DNA of 64,000 bases from Paraburkholderia eburnea (GTDB lineage: Bacteria > Pseudomonadota > Gammaproteobacteria > Burkholderiales > Burkholderiaceae), in the NCBI RefSeq assembly GCF_002917095.1, contig NZ_PQGA01000003.1:124001-188000 (forward strand). The letters are read 5' to 3'. The notes beneath the pieces were generated by a model that was given only the letters and a program-made list of their open reading frames with translations, did no database searches and was not told where the DNA came from. A program made the position numbers and the translations under genes. How positions within the stretch are numbered: position 1 is the first letter of the stretch; each line of letters begins with the position of its first letter. This document shows positions 55,707 to 64,000 of this stretch, piece by piece.

Positions 55707-58472
55707 TTAAGCTCCCGTCGCCATTGCTTTAAGGGCCATCGCCTGCTCAACGGGACCTCCAAAACGGCCGTCCTTGCCCTTGCCAAAGGTCAGCGATTTA
55801 CCCAGCCAATCCTGCAAGGGGGACGGGGTAAATCGCGCTATGGCCACCATGATGACGCCAATTACCAGCATTACCGCGAAGCCAATTCCTGCGGTTGCTG
55901 TGAACAACATCAAGACTGCCGCACCGATGGAAACGAGACCAAGGCCGATGTTCAAAACGCCAAGAACAGGATGGTTGGCCAATAGTTGAACTCCTTGAAC
56001 CATCGTCACCACACCTGCCACGACACCTCCAACGATTCCAAACAGCTTGCCCACGCCGACAAGCCAGCTGGCACGCGTTTCCATTTCGATTGCCACGAAC
56101 TTGAACTGCCGGGCAGTTTTAGCCGCGCCCCACGCGGTCTTTTCTGCCACCGCGCCAACCGCCTGTCCTGCCGTGCCAACCAGACCCACCACACCCGCCC
56201 CGAAATTAACCGTCTTCCCAAGAATCTCCCCGGGGTTAGCCGTCATCATGTCCTTGAAAGCGCTATACAGGGTGATCGAAGAGAACACCAGCTGTGCGAC
56301 GCCCGATTTGAAGTCCATGTTGCCCAGCTTGCCGAAGCTTTCCTGCATGATTTCGTCGAATTCGGCTGGCGTAAGCACACCGGCCACTGCCGTCCTGCGG
56401 GCGGCTCCCGTCAGTCCAGCCAGCTCCTTCGCCTTCACCTGATCCACGAGCATCACGCCGTGATAGGGATGAAGGTCATCTCCCGACTTTGCCAGTGCCT
56501 CAAGCGCCGCACGCGCACCGCTGCGATATTTCTGCGGATCGTCCCCGGCAAGCTTGGCCAGCGTGCCGGCCAGACTCCGTGCGGCATCCTTCCGGCTCCA
56601 CGCCCCTCGCAGGTCCACCACGATCAAATTAGGGTTTTCCTCCCGGGCCATTGTGCCGAGTATCCCCATCAACCAGTTGGTGGGCAGCTTGCTTGCTCCT
56701 GTTGCCACTCCCTGGTCTATCGCTTTGCTCAAATTCCTGATCGCTGCGCCGCTCAACTGATAGGCACAACGTGCAATAGCATCAGCATAGGGCCGCTTGA
56801 GATTATGGTCGGCCCCCTGAACGATCACGTCCTTGAACTTGTCGTGGAATTTCTCGACCAGATCTTTCCAGGGAAAATCCTTCGACGTCGCCTGCGCGAG
56901 TGCCTTTTCTGTCCAGCTGGTAATCAGCGGTTCGTGATTGAGCGCAAGCCCTCGCGTCAGCCACGCCTCCGGGTGACGTGGGTCCTGCTGCAAACATTCG
57001 CTCAAGAAATCGAGCACCGCTGTGCGTCCGCTGGCATTGTGAATTATCGCCGTAACCAGATCGGTATAGGCTGCGCCGCAATCACAATCGTGCGAATCGT
57101 AGTTATGCGTCAGATAAGCGCTCAAGCTACTGCTCTTGAGCCATGCGAGATACGGCACATCCAGTGGTGCCAATGTGGCATCCGTAAAAGCCTGCAGTTC
57201 GGATGGGTAGGTCGACTCAACGTATTTGCGTTCGCCTGATTCATCAAATTCTCCGGCATACTTTTCCCAGCCGTGCTGCGCAACCGTGTCCTCCTCGTCG
57301 CCGCCAAGCTCACCGGCCTTCGCTATCTTTTGCTGATACGCGTCATAGCCACCGACTGAGTCATACCCTCCATGGCTGAGTGCGTAGGCGCTACCAATCT
57401 CTGCCGAAAGCTGCCGGTCTGCTTTCTCGCTCTTGACCGCGCCATTCATCACATTTGCGCGCAACGAATCGATAATCGAGGCCGTTTCGAGAATCCACTT
57501 GCGCCGCCTGTCGTCCGTGAACTCGATGCTGCACTGTAATGCCAGGCCGTTAAGCTCAATGGCAATACCAGCAGGGTCGAACAAACCGACGACGGCGGCC
57601 CGCCAGGGTTTGGCAGCGCTGTTCGCCCACTTCATCAGCCCTTCTGCTTCACCATGGGCAAGCCAGAACCTCTGCGTTGAGAATGCCCACGCCGCCGTAT
57701 CTACCGGGCCGCTTGTCGCGGGCGTGCCGATCGCACCTGCCCAAAGCTTCTGGATCATGGGTGAAAGCATACCCAATGCCATCTTGCTGGCTGGATCGGT
57801 CTTCAGAAGATCTTCCAGCGTTCTGTAGGGCGGCGGCATGAAGTTCTGCACGTAGCTACGCGTTTCCTTCTGCAGGCTTACGCCGTCTGCCGCAAATTCA
57901 GCCACTTGCTTCAACGTATCGAAAGCCCCGACATGCGGTTGCGTACCACCACCACGCCAGGCTGCGATATCGATGCATTGCATATGCGCCTTACGGTAAT
58001 CCGGCTTGGCGTGCTTCTGAAGCACAGCAGGAGTCCACATGACATCACTGAACCCTAGCCACACGCGAGTCGAGTGGGCCGCATCCTTCACCGTGATGCA
58101 ACGGGCAAGGTAAGGATCGTTCTTCGCCTTGCATGCTTCGTTGAATTCCTTGTTACCTACCTCTGGTGATACCTTGGCGTGAATATCAAACACATAAAGA
58201 TAACCCTGAGGATTGACAACATACCCGCTCCACTCGTTGCGTCGTTCATCAAACACATACAGGTAACCCGAACGCAGCAGGCGCAGTGTGTAGTGTGCGT
58301 TTTTGGCAGGCAGGTCAATTGATGTGACGCCTGCGCCGAAAGGAGCCGTGAGCTTTGGCGCGTTCCCCTTGTCGGCACGCGCGATTGCGTAGCGCACGGG
58401 CAGGATGGGCAAACCATGCTTGTCGCAAAACGGGCAAAACGGGGAAGATGCCGGCGATGCAGTAGCGTTCAT
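55707..58472 (-). CDS. VasX-like pore-forming type VI effector
   Basis: Effector of 921 aa. The N-terminus (CPFCDKHGLPILPVRYAIAR, then YTLRLLRSGYLYVFDERRNE) matches the VasX N-terminal/BTH_I2691 effector family. The middle is long and without a recognised catalytic domain. The C-terminal part (about residues 755-880) has several glycine-rich hydrophobic segments (VVGLVGTAGQAVGAVAEKTA, GVGKLFGIVGGVVAGVVTMV, VLMLFTATAGIGFAVMLVIG), as expected for a pore former. It lies between a DUF4123 adaptor and a DUF6708 candidate immunity gene. The whole module has lower GC than the core genes. Confidence 0.85.
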   Translation of the reverse strand: MNATASPASSPFCPFCDKHGLPILPVRYAIARADKGNAPKLTAPFGAGVTSIDLPAKNAHYTLRLLRSGYLYVFDERRNEWSGYVVNPQGYLYVFDIHAKVSPEVGNKEFNEACKAKNDPYLARCITVKDAAHSTRVWLGFSDVMWTPAVLQKHAKPDYRKAHMQCIDIAAWRGGGTQPHVGAFDTLKQVAEFAADGVSLQKETRSYVQNFMPPPYRTLEDLLKTDPASKMALGMLSPMIQKLWAGAIGTPATSGPVDTAAWAFSTQRFWLAHGEAEGLMKWANSAAKPWRAAVVGLFDPAGIAIELNGLALQCSIEFTDDRRRKWILETASIIDSLRANVMNGAVKSEKADRQLSAEIGSAYALSHGGYDSVGGYDAYQQKIAKAGELGGDEEDTVAQHGWEKYAGEFDESGERKYVESTYPSELQAFTDATLAPLDVPYLAWLKSSSLSAYLTHNYDSHDCDCGAAYTDLVTAIIHNASGRTAVLDFLSECLQQDPRHPEAWLTRGLALNHEPLITSWTEKALAQATSKDFPWKDLVEKFHDKFKDVIVQGADHNLKRPYADAIARCAYQLSGAAIRNLSKAIDQGVATGASKLPTNWLMGILGTMAREENPNLIVVDLRGAWSRKDAARSLAGTLAKLAGDDPQKYRSGARAALEALAKSGDDLHPYHGVMLVDQVKAKELAGLTGAARRTAVAGVLTPAEFDEIMQESFGKLGNMDFKSGVAQLVFSSITLYSAFKDMMTANPGEILGKTVNFGAGVVGLVGTAGQAVGAVAEKTAWGAAKTARQFKFVAIEMETRASWLVGVGKLFGIVGGVVAGVVTMVQGVQLLANHPVLGVLNIGLGLVSIGAAVLMLFTATAGIGFAVMLVIGVIMVAIARFTPSPLQDWLGKSLTFGKGKDGRFGGPVEQAMALKAMATGA

Positions 58473-58478
58473 AACGTG

Positions 58479-59354
58479 TTATCTCACCTGAATCTGTTCG
58501 AGTTCTTTTGCCAAACGACACATCCGCGAATCGTCAATATCAGCGCAAGCCGTAACGAAAGTCATCGCGTTCTCGCGAACCTGACCCAGACAATTCCGTA
58601 GTACTGGATGTTGGTGGATATGACGGTGATAGCGGCTTGCCTGTAACACATAGAGCAACCGGTCCTGGGGATCGCCCAGACCACGCACGTCTGATGCCTC
58701 GGCCAGCAGCATGTCGAGTTGTTGCGCGATGCCCGGCTTGCCCGCGCAAGCCGGATCGACACGCGAAAGCTCCACCAGCGCCCGATTGATCTCCGCCATG
58801 CGCAGGAGCGTCAACCATTGCGGGGAGGTCAACCGCAACGGCCGCAGACTGGCCTGCTCCGAGACACGTACGTGCTGATGCCATGTGCCGTCAGGTTGAC
58901 GCCAGTGCCACGTCGTAATCGGCCCAAGCAGGCTGTCCATCTGCCCGACACTCAACAGCCAGAGCAGATGCTGAAACACAAACGGGTCGTAGAAGCGCAG
59001 GGCGTCGTCCACACCGTCAGGGCGCCGCACGGCCATGCGCCTGACCAGATGAGCGGTAACAGCAGAGCCTTCAACTGTGGCGTCGAAAAACGCGAGAACG
59101 AACGGCACACCGTTTTCCTGCTCCGACACCCGGTCCCGACTCCAGACATCCGCGCGACCGTCCGGCCCCAGCGGCTGAAAATCCACAAGCACGGGAAACA
59201 ATTCTGGCTGGTGGCAGAATCGTTCCGGCACGACCGGTAGATACGCCAGGTCAACCCACTGTGAACGGCTCACCTGCGCAGCATTGACCAGTGCGTATCG
59301 GGCCTGCGGTTGCGTACCAACGTCAAGCCGGCCGGAGGACGGGAGGCTATTCAT
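58479..59354 (-). CDS. DUF4123 type VI effector adaptor
   Basis: Adaptor/chaperone of 291 aa that loads effectors onto VgrG. The N-terminal domain shows the DUF4123 pattern: RYALVNAAQVSR near the start, then GVDDALRFYDPFVFQHLLWL with the conserved FxDPxV/L. Genes of this family sit between vgrG and their effector gene, exactly as here (1 bp after vgrG, 6 bp before the effector). The C-terminal region (from about residue 165) is specific and probably binds the VasX-like protein. Confidence 0.85.
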   Translation of the reverse strand: MNSLPSSGRLDVGTQPQARYALVNAAQVSRSQWVDLAYLPVVPERFCHQPELFPVLVDFQPLGPDGRADVWSRDRVSEQENGVPFVLAFFDATVEGSAVTAHLVRRMAVRRPDGVDDALRFYDPFVFQHLLWLLSVGQMDSLLGPITTWHWRQPDGTWHQHVRVSEQASLRPLRLTSPQWLTLLRMAEINRALVELSRVDPACAGKPGIAQQLDMLLAEASDVRGLGDPQDRLLYVLQASRYHRHIHQHPVLRNCLGQVRENAMTFVTACADIDDSRMCRLAKELEQIQVR

Positions 59355-59355
59355 C

Positions 59356-61710
59356 TCACGCGCCCCCCATCAAGGCCGCGTGCTGGGAATTGGCCTGCTC
59401 GCCTCGCAGCGAGCAGACCACCGCGTCGCCCTGCGGCAATGAGGATGCGACCTTGCCAGAAGCTGCGCCTAGCTTGTCCCACATGGCACATTTTTCAAGG
59501 ATATCGCCCGACGTGACATTCTCGATGCTGCTGCCGTTGATCTTGATGTAAGAACCGTCTGCACCGATCCAAACTTCCTTCGCGGCCGACAAAACCAGCC
59601 GGCCATCAACGCTCGTAATGGTGAGATCATGGAGCGCGCACAACGCCATCGCATCATTTTGCGCTTGCATGTTCACCTTTCCATGACTGGCAACCAGTTC
59701 GATGCCCTTCTCCTCCGCAAAGAGGCTGATCAATTCACCAGCCGTCATGGTGACCTTACCCTGCACGCCAACATCTGCGTTCTGGCCGGCTACAAATGTC
59801 AGGTTCTTGCCTGCGCCGTGCAGTATTGACTCTGGCGTCGCCACAGCAATACTCGACGCCGAAGACAGCACCATCACAGCCTGCTGCAAATCCTTGATCT
59901 GCGACTGCAACACCTCATTCATTGCCTTGACGTCAGCAGCCTGCGCCTGGGCTTGCTGCGCGCACTGTGCCAGCCGCTCCATGAGCGTATGGGACGCCTG
60001 GAGCTGCTGCATAAGTTCCTGCATGTCCGTCTGGTTGCCCTGGGCGTTCGGACGATCAAGGGTCGTAACCAACAGCCCCTTGCCTGAGCGAATCGCGCCA
60101 TAGCCCGACGTGCGCAGCTCAAAACCCTCACCCCGGTATTCGAGCTTCTGGTTGACGAGGTAACCGAGACTCAGCTGCGACTTGCCCGAATGTTCCGTGC
60201 TAAGCTTCACGCCTTCCTGGCCCGCCCAGTCCTCCATGCGCAGCTTGTTGTTCGCCTGCGTGCGGATCATGTTGCGCGAGAGCCAGCGCCGGTCGCTGGT
60301 CACCAGATCAGTGGCTTGGCTGTGATGATGAAACGCAATAATTTCCGGCTTGTCAGGGTCTCCATCTCGAAATGCGATTACTGCCTCGTCATTGTCCAGC
60401 GCGACGAAGTGCATGCCGGTCTGCAGCTTGCCCGCGAAGGGTTTGGCCAGACGCAGCGGCACACTTTCGCCGCCCCTGGGCCAGTCCGCGAAATCGACAT
60501 CGAATCTAACGGTGTAATAGCCGGCCACTGTCAGATAGCCATACTTGTATCTGTCAGGCGAAGTCACCCGCGCTGACAGCGTGCCGGAAATCCTCGCCCA
60601 CTTCGACTCCTCGAATTGCAGCCGGAAGCGCCGGTCGGCAGGGATCGCCTTGAAGGTGTTGGAGTAGGACTGGTCGCGCGCCCCGCTGTGCGTCACCTCG
60701 ATAACAACCAAGCCGTCCGGTGCATCGGGCAGTTCGGCATCCATCTCCAGCACACGCCCCGGCTGCAGTTCCAGCACGGTGCTCTCGCCTTCGTAGATGA
60801 CCTGCCAAGCGATGGCCGCCTCGTGTCGGATCTGTGCCTGACGCTTCGCCCCGGCCTGATCCAGATGGTGGGTGCCGTAGATGTACGGCTGGCCGTACGT
60901 CGTCTGGTCCTGCGGTGCGACATTGGCGCTATCTCTAAATCTTTCCCAGGCTTTTTCAGGGTTGTAATCTGCGACAACGTACGACTGCGGCACGACCTCC
61001 GCGTGGGTCCTGAGCATCGTCACCGCTTCCACGCCGCCCGATTCGAGCCCTGCCGCCTCGCGGTACGGCACGGTCAGCCTGGGATCGTAGAGATAGTGAT
61101 CGACGTCATCGGCAAAGACGGTCTGGTCGCCGTGTTCCGTTTCGACCACGAAGCAGTAGATACCGTCCCGTTCCATCAGCATATGGACGTAATCCATATC
61201 GCTCATCCGGTACTGCATGCGGAACAGGTGCAGCGGGTACTGGCTTCGCAGGCGGAAAACGAACTGATGCCCCTTCATGCCATGACGGCGCAGGATCGCC
61301 TCGATGATCTGCGGGGTGCTCTTGTGCTGATAGATCGCCGTCATGACGACGCCTTCCAGCCTGGCCAGCCCGGACCTGAGGACGATCTCGTGCTTCGTGA
61401 AATCGCCCGTCGTCTTGACGGCGGAAAAGCGCGAGATATGGCCTGAGTATTTCTTGACGGCGCCATCGTCCGCCACAATCGAAAACGTGGCCTCCTGGTT
61501 CAGGTATCCGTCACGGCCCAGGCGTCGGGGATGGGTGAACACGATGACCACCTCGTTGGCCGCCCCCATCTTTTCCTTCGCGGTGTAGGACACCACGGAC
61601 ACCTCGGCCGAGCTGTCGGTACCGGGCACGTCCAGGTGGTACGCCTGGCGGCCTGGTATGGCCTTCAGGTCGGGCACCACCGACCTTGCATCATCAAACA
61701 GACTTGCCAT
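59356..61710 (-). CDS. vgrG: VgrG spike protein (TssI)
   Basis: Spike protein of 784 aa. The N-terminal gp27-like part includes VVSYTAKEKMGAANEVVIVF and the FRMQYRMSDMDYVHMLMERD segment. The gp5-like OB region follows near residues 380-470 (ISGTLSARVTSPDRYKYGYL) with GDPDKPEIIAFHHH. The C-terminal needle contains DUF2345-like repeats (ILHGAGKNLTFVAGQNADVG, KEVWIGADGSYIKINGSSIE). A coiled-coil Gln-rich stretch (MQELMQQLQASHTLMERLAQ) lies between the two, which is unusual. It heads the minus-strand T6SS gene row and is divergent from a PAAR gene. Confidence 0.93.
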   Translation of the reverse strand: MASLFDDARSVVPDLKAIPGRQAYHLDVPGTDSSAEVSVVSYTAKEKMGAANEVVIVFTHPRRLGRDGYLNQEATFSIVADDGAVKKYSGHISRFSAVKTTGDFTKHEIVLRSGLARLEGVVMTAIYQHKSTPQIIEAILRRHGMKGHQFVFRLRSQYPLHLFRMQYRMSDMDYVHMLMERDGIYCFVVETEHGDQTVFADDVDHYLYDPRLTVPYREAAGLESGGVEAVTMLRTHAEVVPQSYVVADYNPEKAWERFRDSANVAPQDQTTYGQPYIYGTHHLDQAGAKRQAQIRHEAAIAWQVIYEGESTVLELQPGRVLEMDAELPDAPDGLVVIEVTHSGARDQSYSNTFKAIPADRRFRLQFEESKWARISGTLSARVTSPDRYKYGYLTVAGYYTVRFDVDFADWPRGGESVPLRLAKPFAGKLQTGMHFVALDNDEAVIAFRDGDPDKPEIIAFHHHSQATDLVTSDRRWLSRNMIRTQANNKLRMEDWAGQEGVKLSTEHSGKSQLSLGYLVNQKLEYRGEGFELRTSGYGAIRSGKGLLVTTLDRPNAQGNQTDMQELMQQLQASHTLMERLAQCAQQAQAQAADVKAMNEVLQSQIKDLQQAVMVLSSASSIAVATPESILHGAGKNLTFVAGQNADVGVQGKVTMTAGELISLFAEEKGIELVASHGKVNMQAQNDAMALCALHDLTITSVDGRLVLSAAKEVWIGADGSYIKINGSSIENVTSGDILEKCAMWDKLGAASGKVASSLPQGDAVVCSLRGEQANSQHAALMGGA

Positions 61711-62017
61711 CGTTATTCCCCCTGCCTTCTGTCAGGACTGCTTTACAACGGGTATGCATCGCGAGCCGCTTGTGTGTAAAAAAAGCGCGCGAACAAATCA
61801 TCTGACGAAAATACCTGCACTTCGGGTCTTCAGTGAAGGGGGAAGTTGAGGCTATGAACACATCTCTTGTCGAGACTCAAAGCACTCACATCATTCACCC
61901 CCACCTCCTGTTTTCGGGATGAACGGCATGCTAGACGTGAAGGGCTGGCGGCGCGATGCTGGCCGGAAATCCGGGCGACGTGCCCGGGGATGCGCAGCGA
62001 TCAGGGAGGAAGACGCG
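61711..62017. other. Divergent vgrG/PAAR promoter region
   Basis: About 307 bp without a convincing gene. An AT-rich patch near 61775-61815 could hold the vgrG promoter, and GGGAGGAAG just before 62018 is the PAAR ribosome site. No sigma-54 site was recognised. Confidence 0.5.
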
Positions 62018-62299
62018 ATGGCAAAATTGATGGCACTCAAGGGCAACGCCACCACGACGGGAGGCCGTGTGCAGGACGGGGAAGAACTCGATCTGGATCA
62101 TGGACAACCCTACACGTACCACCTGGCACGGGCGTCCTACGGGCGTTGCGGACAGAGCGGGCCGATACTCGGGACCGCTTTTACCTGGAGCGTCGGCAAG
62201 ACGCATGGCGTCCTCGACGGCGATATTGTCCAGTGCGCTTGTCCCCACGGGGAGAACCGGGTCATCGCGCAGTCCACGTTCTACTACAACACGCCGTGA
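62018..62299 (+). CDS. Second PAAR-domain protein, divergent from vgrG
   Basis: Protein of 93 aa (MAKLMALKGNATTTGGRVQD). The C-terminal region GKTHGVLDGDIVQCACPHGE has the PAAR/COG4104-type Cys/His placement. A GGGAGGAAG ribosome site lies 6-9 bp upstream; a longer frame from 61919 is not family-like. It is the only T6SS-type gene here on the plus strand. With the PAAR at 54272-54523, two alternative spike tips are available to the one VgrG. Confidence 0.78.
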   Translation: MAKLMALKGNATTTGGRVQDGEELDLDHGQPYTYHLARASYGRCGQSGPILGTAFTWSVGKTHGVLDGDIVQCACPHGENRVIAQSTFYYNTP

Positions 62300-62946
62300 C
62301 GCTGGCAGGGGATCGCCCAGGACACTGCGTCGCGGGAGACGGCAGCAAGTGACTTGTTCCTGGCTGCGGGACGCGAGGCGGTTATCTCTGGATGCGAAAC
62401 CTGCCCCGCTGAAGGCGGCTGGAAACCGCTGGCGGATCCGCCCCGGCGGTCGGCATCGACCGTGACCCGCAGCCGGGAAATCGCGGCTCCAGCAACCCTG
62501 GCGTATGCCACATGCACGAGCCCGGATAATCACCCAACACTCACCCCGCACTCCCCCGGTCGCCGGACCGTAACGCGTGCAAGCCGCCGATGCTGGCGGG
62601 CCGGTGCCGACACGCTCACCACGACGCGCAGCCCGCCATCCGCCGGACGGTCGAAATCCGCCGGGAGCCGGTGCCGGAAAATGCCCGTGTTACTCTTCTG
62701 GAGACGACTGGAAGCCGCCGGCGCGGGCGGGCCGGTGTGCAAGGCTGGAGGGGAACCCGAAGCCGTCAAAGTCTGCTAGGGCAGGATCGGGGCGGTTAGT
62801 TGCGGTTCGTGGGCTGTGGAATATTGGGGCGCGCATTGTTGGTGAACAGGAATCATTCCCGATATGAAACCGCACGCGATGGCGATGATAGGGCGCGCTG
62901 CCCTGCCGCAGATTACCCGGCAAAAGTGCGGCCGGGTGAAAATCAG
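62300..62946. other. Region without a recognisable gene
   Basis: About 650 bp of high-GC sequence with several short overlapping frames on both strands. None shows family similarity or a ribosome site that I would defend. It may be a decayed gene or the rest of a rearranged island end. Confidence 0.45.
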
Positions 62947-63114
62947 AAAAATCAATGGGTTAGGAGAAGGGGTGTCATTTGGGGAGAAAAGTGACGGGCG
63001 GGTACCCCCGAAAAGATCACTTTTCCCTGAAAAATAACATGACCCCATTAAATTTATCTCATTAAAAATCAATGACTTGGCTGAATCAGGTGTCATTTTT
63101 GGCCAAAAATGACA
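62947..63114. repeat. AT-rich repeat pair with a perfect 24-bp palindrome
   Basis: Two direct repeats of about 35 bp share AAAAATCAATG at one end and GGTGTCATTT at the other (62947-62980 and 63064-63098). The second ends in the palindrome TGTCATTTTTGG/CCAAAAATGACA at 63091-63114. A further 9-bp inverted repeat GAAAAGTGA / TCACTTTTC joins 62986-62994 and 63017-63025. Confidence 0.7.
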
Positions 63115-63309
63115 GGTTTCCCGGCAACAAGGAGAGCTTCCTATACACGTCACCTGTACCGCACGCGGGTGAGTTGAAACGTAAGTCATGTGGGCAGCAC
63201 CCCGAGCTACACGTACCGCCTGTTTCAGCCTGTCATTTTTATCATTTTTCTATCTATCAATTATTTACGAGTTATTATTTATTATTATTCATTAAAAATT
63301 AGTAGATTT

Positions 63310-63480
63310 CACTCGCATGGCGAGGTACCCACCCTCGAGCCGGGACAACTGTTTTCGGTTTCCGGCGATGCGCCCGCGTACCGTATTGAGGAAGCCGGAC
63401 CCGTTGCGTATGCCGCAGGCTCGCTGCTGGACAATCCGTTCGGGACGTGGTGGCTCGTGCCGCTGGAGACGACGCACTGA
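63310..63480 (+). pseudogene. Possible gene remnant, C-terminal fragment
   Basis: The last 56 codons of an open frame ending at 63480 read like real protein (EVPTLEPGQLFSVSGDAPAY, then GSLLDNPFGTWWLVPLETTH), whereas the sequence before it is AT-rich and coding-like only by chance. This suggests the 3' end of a gene whose beginning was lost. The family was not recognised. Confidence 0.35.
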
Positions 63481-63693
63481 ATGCACATCGTGAAGGCATT
63501 ACCGTATCTCGCCATGCGCACCGGACACCCAACGCCGGAAGAGGACGCGGTGCAGCGCCAGCGCATGCCGACCAGCAAAGCTACCCTTTGCCGCCAGCTT
63601 CAGGACTCGCATTACCCCAGGGAATTCGGCGACAACCAGTGTGGCTTTTCAGACCAATGCGTCGTTACACCGGTCGGCCCAGTGTCACCAGTG

Positions 63694-63987
63694 CTATCGT
63701 CCCTTTTCCCGGTCCTCCTGCTGAACACGTTCAATGAGCTGTCGCCACGCCCCCGCCCGGATCACCCTGTCAATCTGTCGTTCAACCATGCCTTGTAGAT
63801 CGTACAGATTTACGCTCTCACTCGTATAGCGATCCTGACAGCAAGTCTCGCAATGCATGTGCAATATACGGGACCGTGATCGCCACGATGCAAATTCAAG
63901 GTCACCGAAAACCTTTTCAATAACGGCCACGAGCGCTGTATCACAACGTGGGCAGTACGCAGATAGATCACTTATCCTGTTATCCAC
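63694..63987 (-). CDS. Small CxxC-type zinc-ribbon protein (start near window edge)
   Basis: Protein of about 97 aa with two Cys pairs (CPRCDTALVAVIEK and CETCCQDRY) that could bind one zinc, followed by a helical, charged C-terminus (ERQIDRVIRAGAWRQLIERV). The frame starts with a GTG at 63987 and stays open to the window edge, so a start further upstream is possible. No family was recognised. The spacing differs from the five-module proteins at 42975-45763, so it is not claimed as a relative. Confidence 0.55.
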   Translation of the reverse strand: MDNRISDLSAYCPRCDTALVAVIEKVFGDLEFASWRSRSRILHMHCETCCQDRYTSESVNLYDLQGMVERQIDRVIRAGAWRQLIERVQQEDREKGR

Positions 63988-64000
63988 ATAACGCCAGCGC

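Noticed and set aside
62300..62946. Short open frames on both strands
   Set aside because: Composition is Arg/Pro-rich shadow type, with no ribosome site and no family similarity.
63481..63798. Plus-strand frame of 105 aa after the gene remnant
   Set aside because: Overlaps the better-supported minus-strand CxxC gene and shows no protein-like pattern.

Overview
The window is high-GC chromosomal DNA from a member of the Burkholderiales, most likely Burkholderia, Paraburkholderia or Caballeronia. That assignment rests on gene content and protein similarity recalled by eye (PGDYG protein, DUF2795, kgu operon with PtxS, NodT-type efflux protein, type VI secretion genes, PspA with its TPR partner). 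No database search was run. No rRNA, tRNA, CRISPR array or insertion sequence was recognised.

Left part, 1-21 kb: a chemoreceptor gene cut by the window edge, then a ribose-type ABC transporter operon (binding protein, ATPase, permease, LacI regulator). Near-identical LacI-type operators lie before the binding protein and before the chemoreceptor, which suggests that uptake and chemotaxis are controlled together. Next come corA, a small lipoprotein, an orphan cydX, a P-loop kinase, a saccharopine-dehydrogenase-like gene with an AsnC regulator, a Spy-like periplasmic protein, a PGDYG protein and a YhfC-type membrane protein. The kguE-kguK-kguT-kguD-ptxS operon for 2-ketogluconate use follows, with a perfect PtxS-type palindrome before kguE.

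Middle part, 20-42.7 kb: a LysR gene divergent from yeiH, a glutathione S-transferase, a ClC chloride transporter, small conserved proteins, a TetR gene divergent from a three-gene RND efflux operon, penicillin-binding protein 1A (mrcA), a ribbon-helix-helix protein, pspA with a membrane TPR protein, a Baeyer-Villiger-type monooxygenase and a methyltransferase.

Right part, 42.7-64 kb: an accessory island read almost wholly from the minus strand. In reading order it holds vgrG, a DUF4123 adaptor, a VasX-like pore-forming effector, a DUF6708 membrane protein (candidate immunity), PAAR, an unknown membrane/coiled-coil protein, a TssM-like protein without a recognisable Walker A motif, tssF, tssG and tssJ. 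A second PAAR gene diverges from vgrG. Sheath, tube, ClpV, TssK, TssL, TssA and TssE genes are not in the window. Downstream lie two paralogous proteins, each built of five CxxGH...CxxC zinc-ribbon modules, on either side of an unrecognised gene. One carries a ten-G tract inside its last module and the other is frameshifted at a five-G tract. This pair is the most novel-looking part of the window. The right end is AT-richer, largely non-coding, with a perfect 24-bp palindrome, a related repeat and a gene remnant.
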